From NCBI GenBank assembly GCA_945866505.1, contig CAMBHH010000220.1, positions 1 through 5,074 of the forward strand: 5,074 nt of DNA, given 5' to 3'. Of the stretch, positions 1 through 5,074 are shown in pieces. This stretch comes from Flavobacterium psychrophilum (lineage in GTDB: Bacteria > Bacteroidota > Bacteroidia > Flavobacteriales > Flavobacteriaceae). Both the position numbers and the translations under genes were made by a program. Below the pieces are notes generated by a model that was not told where the DNA came from, ran no database searches, and saw only the letters and a list, made by a program, of their open reading frames with translations. Positions within the stretch are counted from its first letter, which is position 1; every line of letters starts with the position of its first letter.

Positions 1-14
1 TAAAGCAAAGCATG

Positions 15-52
15 AAAACTCTCATTCTCCAAAAAAGTCTAAGAGTTTTTTT
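15..52 (+). terminator. weak terminator-like hairpin of an upstream gene
   Basis: An 8-bp inverted repeat, AAAACTCT at 15-22 and AGAGTTTT at 42-49, with a 19-nt loop, runs into a T tract (46-52). The stem is AT-rich and the loop long, so this would be a weak intrinsic terminator. The 3' arm and T tract resemble those of the much stronger terminator at 632-662. It probably ends a gene lying before position 1; the TAA at 1-3 could be that gene's stop, but the reading frame cannot be checked. Confidence 0.45.
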
Positions 53-89
53 AACAATCGACCTCACAACAACAAACAGAAATATTTTA

Positions 90-97
90 TATCTTTG
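90..97 (+). promoter_or_regulatory. promoter -7 element for the toxin-antitoxin operon
   Basis: TATCTTTG matches the Bacteroidota sigma-A -7 consensus TAnnTTTG exactly. It lies 24 nt before the antitoxin ATG, which allows a short leader of roughly 15-20 nt. No clear TTG -33 element is seen at the usual spacing, so recognition may be weak or factor-dependent. The site also argues against the in-frame TTG at 95 as a start, because that codon lies inside the promoter element. Confidence 0.5.
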
Positions 98-121
98 TCT
101 TCTAATTGCTTACTTATCAAA

Positions 122-346
122 ATGACTACACTTACTGTAAACATAAAAGACATTTCTCAAACTACAATCATCAAAAAAATTTTGAAAGCTTTTGATGTCG
201 AAGTAATTGAGCAAAATAACGAAATTACAAATCCAGAAATAATCGAAAGATTAGAAAAACACCATAAAAACTTTCAAAATCCTGCCTACAGAGAAGAAAA
301 CTACTCCAAAGTAGATACCAAAAATATATGGGCAGATATACAATAG
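122..346 (+). CDS. antitoxin of a Txe/YoeB-type toxin-antitoxin module
   Basis: A 74-residue protein that is probably the antitoxin for the toxin encoded immediately downstream. It starts with a beta-strand-like segment (MTTLTVNI, residues 1-8), followed by a helix-like stretch around residues 13-23 and a charged Glu/Lys/Asn-rich second half. It ends in a KNIWADIQ tail of the kind that often wraps the toxin in small antitoxins. I do not see a clear YefM/Phd fold signature; the pattern resembles the short DUF2683-like proteins that partner YoeB toxins in Bacteroidota, but that family name is from memory and untested. The ATG at 122 is preferred over an in-frame TTG at 95 because the TTG falls inside the -7 promoter element and because MTTLTV is a natural N-terminus. 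The 3' end overlaps the toxin gene by 19 bp, which implies translational coupling. Such antitoxins usually repress their own operon, but I see no convincing operator. Confidence 0.72.
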   Translation: MTTLTVNIKDISQTTIIKKILKAFDVEVIEQNNEITNPEIIERLEKHHKNFQNPAYREENYSKVDTKNIWADIQ

Positions 347-609
347 AAATAAGCAAAGAAGCCCTTGCTGATTTGTTAAAAATTAAAAAGTCAGGCAAGA
401 AAGCGGATATTTCAAAAATTGAAAAAATATTTTCTGAACTAGAAACCCACCCAGCAATCGGAATTGGCAAACCTGAGAAACTGAAATATAAAAACGAAAA
501 CGTTTGGTCAAGGCAAATCAACAAAAAAGACCGATTAGTATATGAAATTATTGGTCACGAAGTAGTGGTTATTATCATTTCAGCCTTGGGACATTATAAT
601 GATAAATAG
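328..609 (+). CDS. Txe/YoeB family toxin, ribosome-dependent mRNA endoribonuclease
   Basis: A 93-residue protein of the RelE/YoeB superfamily, whose members cut mRNA in the ribosomal A site and are held inactive by a bound antitoxin. The YoeB landmarks are in order: GIGKPEKL (residues 45-52), NVWSRQI (58-64), DRLVYEI (68-74) and ALGHY (86-90). By position these give the expected catalytic set: Glu50, Arg69 and the His89-Tyr90 pair, matching Glu46, Arg65, His83 and Tyr84 of E. coli YoeB. The toxin therefore looks intact. It is slightly longer than E. coli YoeB (84 residues) and has three extra residues (NDK) after the His-Tyr end. The ATG at 328 lies inside the last codons of the antitoxin gene in another frame, the usual arrangement for coupled antitoxin-first modules. 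A strong terminator follows 22 nt after the stop. RelE or HigB subfamilies are less likely because of the GKPE and WSR motifs. Confidence 0.92.
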   Translation: MGRYTIEISKEALADLLKIKKSGKKADISKIEKIFSELETHPAIGIGKPEKLKYKNENVWSRQINKKDRLVYEIIGHEVVVIIISALGHYNDK

Positions 610-631
610 AACTTCTCCCATAAACACATAG

Positions 632-662
632 CTCCTAGACTTTCAAAAGTCTAGGAGTTTTT
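632..662 (+). terminator. strong intrinsic terminator of the toxin-antitoxin operon
   Basis: A perfect 12-bp inverted repeat pairs 632-643 (CTCCTAGACTTT) with 646-657 (AAAGTCTAGGAG); in practice 11 bp would close a TCAA loop. It is followed directly by five Ts (658-662). It sits 22 nt after the toxin stop and separates the toxin-antitoxin module from cysK. Confidence 0.88.
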
Positions 663-699
663 CTTTCCACACCAATTCAATCCGCGCTGTTTTTTTTCG

Positions 700-707
700 T
701 AAATTAG
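700..707 (+). promoter_or_regulatory. candidate promoter -7 element for cysK
   Basis: TAAATTAG differs from the TAnnTTTG consensus at one base, in a CGTAAATT context common before flavobacterial genes. It lies 53 nt before the cysK ATG. No good -33 TTG is present at the usual distance; a T run covers that region. An alternative is TTG at 711-713 paired with TACTATTC at 733-740 (19-nt spacer), but that -7 box is poorer. Confidence 0.35.
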
Positions 708-760
708 CAATTGATTAAAAAAGCAAAAATTATACTATTCAAATTATAATTTATAAAAAT

Positions 761-1672
761 ATGAAAGCAAAAAGCATTTTAGAAACCATAGGAAATACAC
801 CTGTGGTTCAAATCAACAAGTTGTTTGGAAACAAGAAAGAAGTTTGGATTAAATTAGAAAAAGCAAATCCAAGCAGCAGCATCAAAGACAGAATTGCGTT
901 ATCAATGATAGAAGATGCCGAAAACAAAGGTTTATTGAATGCTAACAGTGTAATTATCGAACCTACTTCAGGAAACACTGGAATAGGTTTGGCGATGGTC
1001 GCTGCGGTCAAAGGATACAAAGTGATTCTGGTAATGCCGGAATCAATGAGTGTAGAACGCAGAAAATTAATGGAAATTTACGGAGCCGAATTTGTTCTTA
1101 CACCTCGCGAAAAAGGAATGAAAGGTGCAATCGAAAAAGCTGCCGAATTGGTCTTAGAAACGCCCAATGCTTGGTCACCCAAACAATTTGAGAATCCTGC
1201 GAATGTTGAAGTTCACGAAAGAACTACAGCTCAAGAAATTCTTGCGGATTTCCCTAATGGTTTAGATTATGTCATCACTGGCGTTGGAACTGGCGGACAC
1301 ATTACAGGTGTAGCAAAAGTGTTGAAAGCTAAATTTCCTAATGTAAAAATAATAGCAGTTGAACCCGAATTATCGCCGGTACTAAGTGGTGGAACTCCAG
1401 GCCCTCATCCTTTGCAAGGAATAGGTGCGGGGTTTGTTCCAACTAATTACCACGGAGATTTGATTGACGAAGTGATACAAGTTAGCAAAGACGATGCTTT
1501 TGATTATGCGCGAAGAATCGCCAAAGAGGAGGGAATTCTGGTTGGGATTTCAACGGGAGCATCATTGGCTGCAGTTGCAAAAAAACTGGAAACTATTCCT
1601 GATGGAGCAGTTGTACTTACCTTTAATTATGATACTGGCGAAAGATATTTATCGATTGAAGGATTGTTTTAA
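761..1672 (+). CDS. cysK: cysteine synthase (O-acetylserine sulfhydrylase), CysK type
   Basis: A 303-residue cytoplasmic PLP enzyme of fold type II that makes L-cysteine and acetate from O-acetylserine and sulfide, the last step of cysteine synthesis. The motifs are complete. IGNTPVV (10-16) opens the fold, SSSIKDRIA (38-46) carries the PLP lysine Lys42, and EPTSGNTG (67-74) is the substrate-binding loop. GVGTGG (174-179) holds the PLP phosphate, GIGAGFVP (220-227) lines the active site, and GISTGAS (262-268) supplies the Ser/Thr facing the pyridine nitrogen. GERYLS (293-298) lies near the C-terminus. [15 protein letters not shown] and [15 protein letters not shown] favour CysK over CysM. The length is about 20 residues below the 323 of E. 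coli CysK but normal for the family, and there is no C-terminal CBS domain, which argues against cystathionine beta-synthase. The ATG at 761 follows an A/T-rich leader without a Shine-Dalgarno sequence. It is monocistronic, with terminators on both sides; no cysE lies nearby. Confidence 0.93.
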   Translation: MKAKSILETIGNTPVVQINKLFGNKKEVWIKLEKANPSSSIKDRIALSMIEDAENKGLLNANSVIIEPTSGNTGIGLAMVAAVKGYKVILVMPESMSVERRKLMEIYGAEFVLTPREKGMKGAIEKAAELVLETPNAWSPKQFENPANVEVHERTTAQEILADFPNGLDYVITGVGTGGHITGVAKVLKAKFPNVKIIAVEPELSPVLSGGTPGPHPLQGIGAGFVPTNYHGDLIDEVIQVSKDDAFDYARRIAKEEGILVGISTGASLAAVAKKLETIPDGAVVLTFNYDTGERYLSIEGLF

Positions 1673-1730
1673 TCTTAAAATCTTATGTCAGGAAAAAATA
1701 TTTTAATAGCATTTAATTCACCTGTCTGCT

Positions 1731-1760
1731 CCCTCTCCTTCGGAGAGGGTTGGGGTGAGG
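1731..1760. repeat. REP-like GC-rich extragenic palindrome
   Basis: CCCTCTCC (1731-1738) pairs perfectly with GGAGAGGG (1742-1749) around a TTC loop and is followed by TTGGGGTGAGG (1750-1760). It is strikingly GC-rich within an AT-rich gap between convergent genes. From memory, this hairpin plus a GGGGTGAGG tail resembles REP-type palindromes scattered in intergenic regions of many bacterial genomes. No T tract follows the hairpin directly, so it does not look like the terminator itself. A second copy cannot be shown in this window. Confidence 0.6.
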
Positions 1761-1766
1761 AAAAAC

Positions 1767-1798
1767 AAAAAACCCGCTTCTTATGAAACGGGTTTTTT
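1767..1798. terminator. bidirectional intrinsic terminator between cysK and rpmA
   Basis: AAAAAACCCG (1767-1776) pairs perfectly with CGGGTTTTTT (1789-1798). Inside, TTC and GAA can add three more pairs around a TTAT loop. The arms give a T tract on both strands, so the hairpin can stop cysK transcription from the left and rplU-rpmA transcription from the right. It lies 20 nt beyond the rpmA stop and 95 nt beyond the cysK stop. Confidence 0.87.
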
Positions 1799-1817
1799 AA
1801 TGTAATGAGAAAATCAA

Positions 1818-2084
1818 TTATGCTTCAACTTCGAATGGAAGTATAGATACATACGATTTATTATCTCTTTTCTTTTGGAACTGAACAACTCCATCTACTC
1901 TTGCGTGTAGGGTGTGATCTTTACTGATGTAAACGTTTTCACCTGGATTATGTTTTGAACCTCTTTGTCTTACGATGATGTTCCCTGCAATAGCAGCTTG
2001 TCCACCAAAAATCTTAACACCTAAACGTTTTGATTCTGATTCTCTACCATTCTTAGAACTACCGACACCTTTCTTGTGAGCCAT
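1818..2084 (-). CDS. rpmA: 50S ribosomal protein L27
   Basis: An 88-residue protein of the large ribosomal subunit whose N-terminal tail reaches toward the peptidyl transferase centre. It begins [16 protein letters not shown], continues with the conserved [12 protein letters not shown] block (18-29), and carries the L27 signature [15 protein letters not shown] (34-48). The length is normal. The N-terminus starts directly at MAHKK, so it lacks the cleaved extension found on L27 of Firmicutes and needs no processing protease. It is the second gene of an operon, 23 nt after rplU, with no Shine-Dalgarno sequence in the gap. A bidirectional terminator lies just beyond its stop; obgE, which follows rpmA in many proteobacteria, is not here, since the neighbour is the convergent cysK. 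Confidence 0.98.
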   Translation of the reverse strand: MAHKKGVGSSKNGRESESKRLGVKIFGGQAAIAGNIIVRQRGSKHNPGENVYISKDHTLHARVDGVVQFQKKRDNKSYVSILPFEVEA

Positions 2085-2107
2085 GACGTATTAGTTTTAT
2101 ATTGTTA

Positions 2108-2536
2108 TTATTCTTGTGTCTCTTCTTCTTTTTTAGCTTTTGGAGCTTTTTTTACTTTTGGAGCTTCTACTTCTTCAGCAGCAACTTCAACAGTTTCTTT
2201 CTTTGCAGCGGCTTTCTTAGGAGCTGATACTGAAATACTTTCGATTACAATTTGGGTAAGATACTGACGGTGACCGTTTCTCTTTTTGTAACCTTTTCTT
2301 CTTTTCTTTTTGAAAACGATTACTTTATCTCCTTTTAAGTGTTGTAACACTTTGGCTTCTACTGAAGCACCTTCTATAGCTGGGGCGCCTATTGTGATTG
2401 TACCGTTATCGTCTAACAAATAAACTTTGTCGAAAGAAACTTTAGTTCCTTCTTCATTTGTCAAACGGTGAACGTAAACCTTTAGGTCTTTGCTAACTTT
2501 GAATTGTTGCCCTGCTATCTCTACGATTGCATACAT
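2108..2536 (-). CDS. rplU: 50S ribosomal protein L21 with extended acidic/basic C-terminal tail
   Basis: A 142-residue large-subunit protein that binds 23S rRNA. The core is residues 1-102: MYAIVEIAGQQFKV at the start, the GTITIGAP strand (45-52), and the L21 signature region from IVFKKKRRKGYKKRNGHRQ through YLTQI (73-96). After the core comes a tail of about 40 residues made almost only of Ala, Lys, Glu, Val and Pro (103-142), including two related units, EAPKVKK and KAPKAKK. E. coli L21 has 103 residues, so the tail is an addition; similar charged extensions occur on L21 of Bacteroidota, though lengths vary. The tail is probably disordered. First gene of the rplU-rpmA operon, with a strong promoter just upstream. 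Confidence 0.97.
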   Translation of the reverse strand: MYAIVEIAGQQFKVSKDLKVYVHRLTNEEGTKVSFDKVYLLDDNGTITIGAPAIEGASVEAKVLQHLKGDKVIVFKKKRRKGYKKRNGHRQYLTQIVIESISVSAPKKAAAKKETVEVAAEEVEAPKVKKAPKAKKEEETQE

Positions 2537-2566
2537 AACAAATTGTTTTATAAATTTTTAAGGTTG

Positions 2567-2596
2567 CAAATATACAATTAAATATTTATTCTGCAA
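2567..2596 (-). promoter_or_regulatory. promoter of the rplU-rpmA operon
   Basis: On the minus strand, TATATTTG (2574-2567) matches the Bacteroidota -7 consensus TAnnTTTG exactly. TTG (2596-2594) lies upstream with a 19-nt spacer, the expected -33 arrangement. Transcription would begin near 2560, giving a leader of about 25 nt, too short for an elaborate leader RNA controlling L21. This is the clearest promoter in the window. Confidence 0.78.
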
Positions 2597-2734
2597 TTAG
2601 TTACTCAAAAAAATACGTACTTTATTTAATATGTTGTTTTTAAGCAGGTTATATGTGATTTTTAATGATTTTTAGATTAATTAGTTAAACTTTAGACAAA
2701 GTAGGAAAGATTAGGTAGTAAATGCAAAAAAAAG

Positions 2735-2742
2735 TATTTTTG
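2735..2742 (+). promoter_or_regulatory. promoter -7 element for the M16 peptidase operon
   Basis: TATTTTTG matches TAnnTTTG exactly and lies 58 nt before the first M16 start codon. The -33 position holds TTA rather than TTG (2711-2713), so the match is only partial. The rest of the divergent gap, 2597-2734, is AT-rich and shows no open reading frame or RNA gene that I can support. Confidence 0.5.
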
Positions 2743-2800
2743 ATGTAACAATACTTGTTGTTATTTTACTAATTGAAAAATAAAACTTTTATTAATCCTT

Positions 2801-4126
2801 ATGAAAAAATCAATAATGGCGTTAGGTGCTGCACTTTTGCTGGGAGGAATTGCCTCTGCCCAAAAAGTAGATTTCGAAGAGTACAATTTAGATAACGGAA
2901 TGCACGTTATTTTACACAATGATCCTTCCGCACCGGTGGTTGTAACCTCGGTCATGTATCACGTGGGAGCAAAAGATGAAAACCCAGAAAGAACTGGTTT
3001 CGCTCACTTTTTCGAACATTTATTATTCGAAGGAACTGAAAACATCAAGCGTGGCGAATGGATGAAAATCGTATCGTCTAATGGAGGTGTCAACAATGCT
3101 AACACATCTGATGACCGAACTTATTATTACGAAGTCTTTCCTTCGAACAATCTAGAATTAGGACTTTGGATGGAATCTGAAAGATTGATGCATCCTATTA
3201 TTAATCAAATTGGTGTTGATACGCAAAATGAAGTTGTCAAAGAGGAAAAAAGAACCAATTTTGACAATCGCCCTTACGGAAATATCCTTACAGTTGTTAA
3301 AGAAAACATGTTCAAAGTGCATCCGTATCGCTGGAACACTATTGGGTCCATGAAAGATTTAGACGCTGCAACATTAGAAGAATTTCAAGCTTTTAATAAA
3401 AAATTCTACACCCCAAACAATTCTGTTTTAGTAGTTGCGGGTCAAATAGACATTGCCCAAACTAAAGAATGGATTCAGAAATATTTTGGTACAATTCCAA
3501 AAGGCGAAATATTAAAAAAACAAACTTTTGTCGAAGAACCAATCAATCAAACGATAAAAGCAACCTATCAAGATCCAAATATTCAAATTCCAATGTTGGT
3601 GACTTCATACCGAACTCCATCGATGAAAACCAGAGATGCCAGGGTTTTGAATTTAATTTCTTCCTATCTAAGCGACGGTAAAAGTTCAAAATTATACAAG
3701 AAAATAGTGGATGAGAAAAAAATCGCGCTGCAAATAGGCGCTGTGGGTTTCAGCCAAGAAGACTACGGAATGTATATTGTGTATGGTTTGCCAATGGGAA
3801 CTTTCACCACAAACGACTTATTAAAAGAAATTGACGAAGAAATCCTTAAAATCCAAACTGATTTGATTTCTGAAAAAGATTATCAAAAACTACAAAACAC
3901 ATTTGACAATCAATTTGTAAATAGCAACGCTAGTATAGAAGGGCTTGCCGAAAACTTAGCGAAATTCTATATGCTTTATGGCGATATCAAATTAATTAAT
4001 AGCGAAATTGACCTTTACCATTCTATTACACGAGAAGAAATTAGAGATGTAGCAAAAAAATATTTGAATCCAAATCAGCGATTGATTTTAGATTACATCC
4101 CTTCAACTGAAAAAGCTCAAAACTAA
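2801..4126 (+). CDS. secreted M16 family zinc peptidase, catalytic subunit
   Basis: A 441-residue insulinase/pitrilysin-family metallopeptidase, probably periplasmic. A signal peptide (residues 1-20) has KK, a hydrophobic core and an ASA cleavage site before Gln21; there is no lipobox cysteine. The N-terminal M16 domain has the inverted zinc motif HFFEH (69-73), so His69 and His73 bind zinc and Glu72 is the catalytic base. Glu149 in VVKEEKR, 76 residues after His73, is the third ligand, followed by DNRPYG (155-160). The C-terminal M16 domain covers roughly 205-430 and includes SYRTPS (269-274) and GKSSKLY (293-299). In that domain, the Arg and Tyr that normally bind substrate are replaced by Val303 and Leu310. 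The length fits a single two-domain M16B-type subunit. It is followed 10 nt later by a second M16 gene lacking the zinc site, so the two probably form one enzyme. The substrate is unknown; peptide turnover in the envelope is a reasonable guess. Confidence 0.93.
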   Translation: MKKSIMALGAALLLGGIASAQKVDFEEYNLDNGMHVILHNDPSAPVVVTSVMYHVGAKDENPERTGFAHFFEHLLFEGTENIKRGEWMKIVSSNGGVNNANTSDDRTYYYEVFPSNNLELGLWMESERLMHPIINQIGVDTQNEVVKEEKRTNFDNRPYGNILTVVKENMFKVHPYRWNTIGSMKDLDAATLEEFQAFNKKFYTPNNSVLVVAGQIDIAQTKEWIQKYFGTIPKGEILKKQTFVEEPINQTIKATYQDPNIQIPMLVTSYRTPSMKTRDARVLNLISSYLSDGKSSKLYKKIVDEKKIALQIGAVGFSQEDYGMYIVYGLPMGTFTTNDLLKEIDEEILKIQTDLISEKDYQKLQNTFDNQFVNSNASIEGLAENLAKFYMLYGDIKLINSEIDLYHSITREEIRDVAKKYLNPNQRLILDYIPSTEKAQN

Positions 4127-4136
4127 GACCTATATC

Positions 4137-5074
4137 ATGAAAAAAACAAGTATTTTAATATTCATTTTGTTCTTAACCGCAATGATGCAAGCACAAGACC
4201 GTCCGCAACCGAAACCTGGAAAAGCCCCAATAGTAAATATCAAAAAGCCCCAAACTTTTGTTTTATCAAATGGTTTGAAAGTGATGATTGTAGAAGACCA
4301 TAAATTACCTAGAGTCACTTATAATCTGACTTTAGACAATGCTCCTTTTGCTGAAGGAAACAAGAAAGGGGTTGATGATTTGACCAGCAGTCTAATTGGA
4401 AATGGGTCTAAGAAAATAACCAAAGACAATTTTAACGAAGAAATAGATTTTTTAGGTGCTAATGTCAATTTTAATTCTCACGGTGCTTTCGCGAGCTCTC
4501 TGTCTAAATATGCGAATCGAATATTAGAATTAATAGCTGATGGCGCACTCAATCCAAATTTTACACAAGTCGAATTCGACAAAGAAAAAACCAAAATGAT
4601 TGAAGGGCTTAAAGCCGAAGAAAAAAGTGTTCCTGCCATTGCTAGTAGAGTTGGCGATGCATTAGCTTTTGGGAAAAATCATCCGTCCGGTGAATTTGTA
4701 ACTGTTGAAACGTTAAATAATGTTACACTTGCCGATGTTCAAACCAATTATCAAAATTATTTTGTGCCCGAAAATGCCTATTTAGTGGTAATTGGCGATG
4801 TCAAATACAATAAAATCAAGCCTGTTATCGAAAAATTATTTGGTTCTTGGGAAAAAAGAAGCACTCCAAAATTGAATTATACCGATCCGAAAAATGTCGA
4901 TTTCATACAAATTAATTTTGTGGACATGCCCAACGCCGTTCAATCTGAAATTTCATTGATAAATACTGTGAATTTAAAAATGAGCGATCCCGATTTTTTC
5001 CCAGCAGCAATTGCAACTTATATCTTGGGTGGCGATTTCTCAAGCTATTTAAACATGAATTTAAGAGAAAAACA
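4137..5074 (+). CDS. secreted M16 family protein lacking the zinc site, partial (3' end beyond window)
   Basis: The first 312 residues of an M16-family protein, cut by the window end. A signal peptide MKKTSILIFILFLTAMMQA (1-19) likely cleaves before Gln20. A Pro/Lys-rich linker follows, then the M16 N-terminal domain starting near FVLSNGLKVMIVED (41-54). Where the zinc motif should be, the sequence is GVDDLTSSLIGNGSKK (78-93): aligned to HxxEH it gives DLTSS, so both histidines and the glutamate are gone. NHPSGEF (181-187), LADVQTNYQNYFVPENAYL (198-216) and VVIGDV (217-222) match the rest of the fold. The C-terminal domain contains LGGDFSSYLNMNLRE (297-311), keeping Arg310 of the substrate-binding Arg/Tyr pair; the Tyr would lie just past the window. 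It is therefore a non-catalytic partner of the preceding M16 peptidase, in the same operon with a 10-nt gap. Its full length cannot be judged. Confidence 0.9.
   Translation, partial: MKKTSILIFILFLTAMMQAQDRPQPKPGKAPIVNIKKPQTFVLSNGLKVMIVEDHKLPRVTYNLTLDNAPFAEGNKKGVDDLTSSLIGNGSKKITKDNFNEEIDFLGANVNFNSHGAFASSLSKYANRILELIADGALNPNFTQVEFDKEKTKMIEGLKAEEKSVPAIASRVGDALAFGKNHPSGEFVTVETLNNVTLADVQTNYQNYFVPENAYLVVIGDVKYNKIKPVIEKLFGSWEKRSTPKLNYTDPKNVDFIQINFVDMPNAVQSEISLINTVNLKMSDPDFFPAAIATYILGGDFSSYLNMNLREK

Noticed and set aside
72..98. Possible operator dyad (ACAAA ... TTTGT) overlapping the toxin-antitoxin promoter.
   Set aside because: Only five base pairs with a long spacer in AT-rich DNA; expected by chance, and the flanking bases need gaps to pair.
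95..121. N-terminal extension of the antitoxin from the TTG at 95.
   Set aside because: The TTG lies inside the -7 promoter element, and the added residues do not resemble a natural antitoxin start; ATG at 122 is better.
225..524. 99-codon minus-strand open frame across the toxin-antitoxin genes.
   Set aside because: It is antisense to two well-supported genes and shows no recognisable protein motif.
690..697. Run of eight Ts upstream of cysK as a possible second terminator.
   Set aside because: No stable stem precedes it; the real terminator is at 632-662.
1494..1706. 70-codon open frame overlapping the end of cysK.
   Set aside because: It lies in another frame of a clear cysK reading frame and its translation resembles no recognisable protein.
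2076..2267. Plus-strand open frame rich in Ser, Ala and Phe.
   Set aside because: It is the antisense shadow of the low-complexity L21 tail.
2746..2763. Small inverted repeat TAACAA/TTGTTA in the leader of the first M16 gene.
   Set aside because: Six AT-rich pairs would be unstable; no known riboswitch or attenuator pattern is present.

Overview
The window reads as a chromosomal segment from a Flavobacterium-like member of the Bacteroidota. The evidence is AT-rich DNA, gene starts preceded by A/T-rich leaders with no Shine-Dalgarno sequence, several promoter-like sites matching the Bacteroidota -7 element TAnnTTTG, and protein sequences of the flavobacterial type. The assignment rests on the sequence alone and stops at about family level.

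Layout, left to right. Positions 1-121 hold a weak terminator-like hairpin for an unseen upstream gene and a promoter-like site. Positions 122-609 (+) hold a two-gene toxin-antitoxin module: a 74-residue antitoxin overlapping by 19 bp a 93-residue Txe/YoeB-type endoribonuclease toxin, closed by a strong hairpin terminator at 632-662. Positions 761-1672 (+) encode cysteine synthase (CysK type). The convergent gap 1673-1817 holds a GC-rich REP-like palindrome and a bidirectional terminator. Positions 2536-1818 (-) are the ribosomal protein operon rplU-rpmA (L21 then L27), with a textbook Bacteroidota promoter and an extended Lys/Ala/Glu-rich L21 tail. A 264-bp divergent intergenic region follows. 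From 2801 to the window end (+) lies an operon of two secreted M16 (insulinase/pitrilysin family) peptidase-like proteins 10 nt apart; the second runs off the end.

How the genes work together. The toxin and antitoxin form a self-contained regulatory pair. L21 and L27 are made together for the 50S subunit. The two M16 proteins look like the two subunits of one heterodimeric periplasmic peptidase: the first keeps the HxxEH zinc site but has lost the Arg/Tyr substrate-binding pair, and the second has lost the zinc site but keeps the Arg. CysK stands alone. I found no CRISPR array, tRNA, rRNA, transposase or clearly new system; most of the window is ordinary core genome, and the toxin-antitoxin module is its most accessory-looking part.
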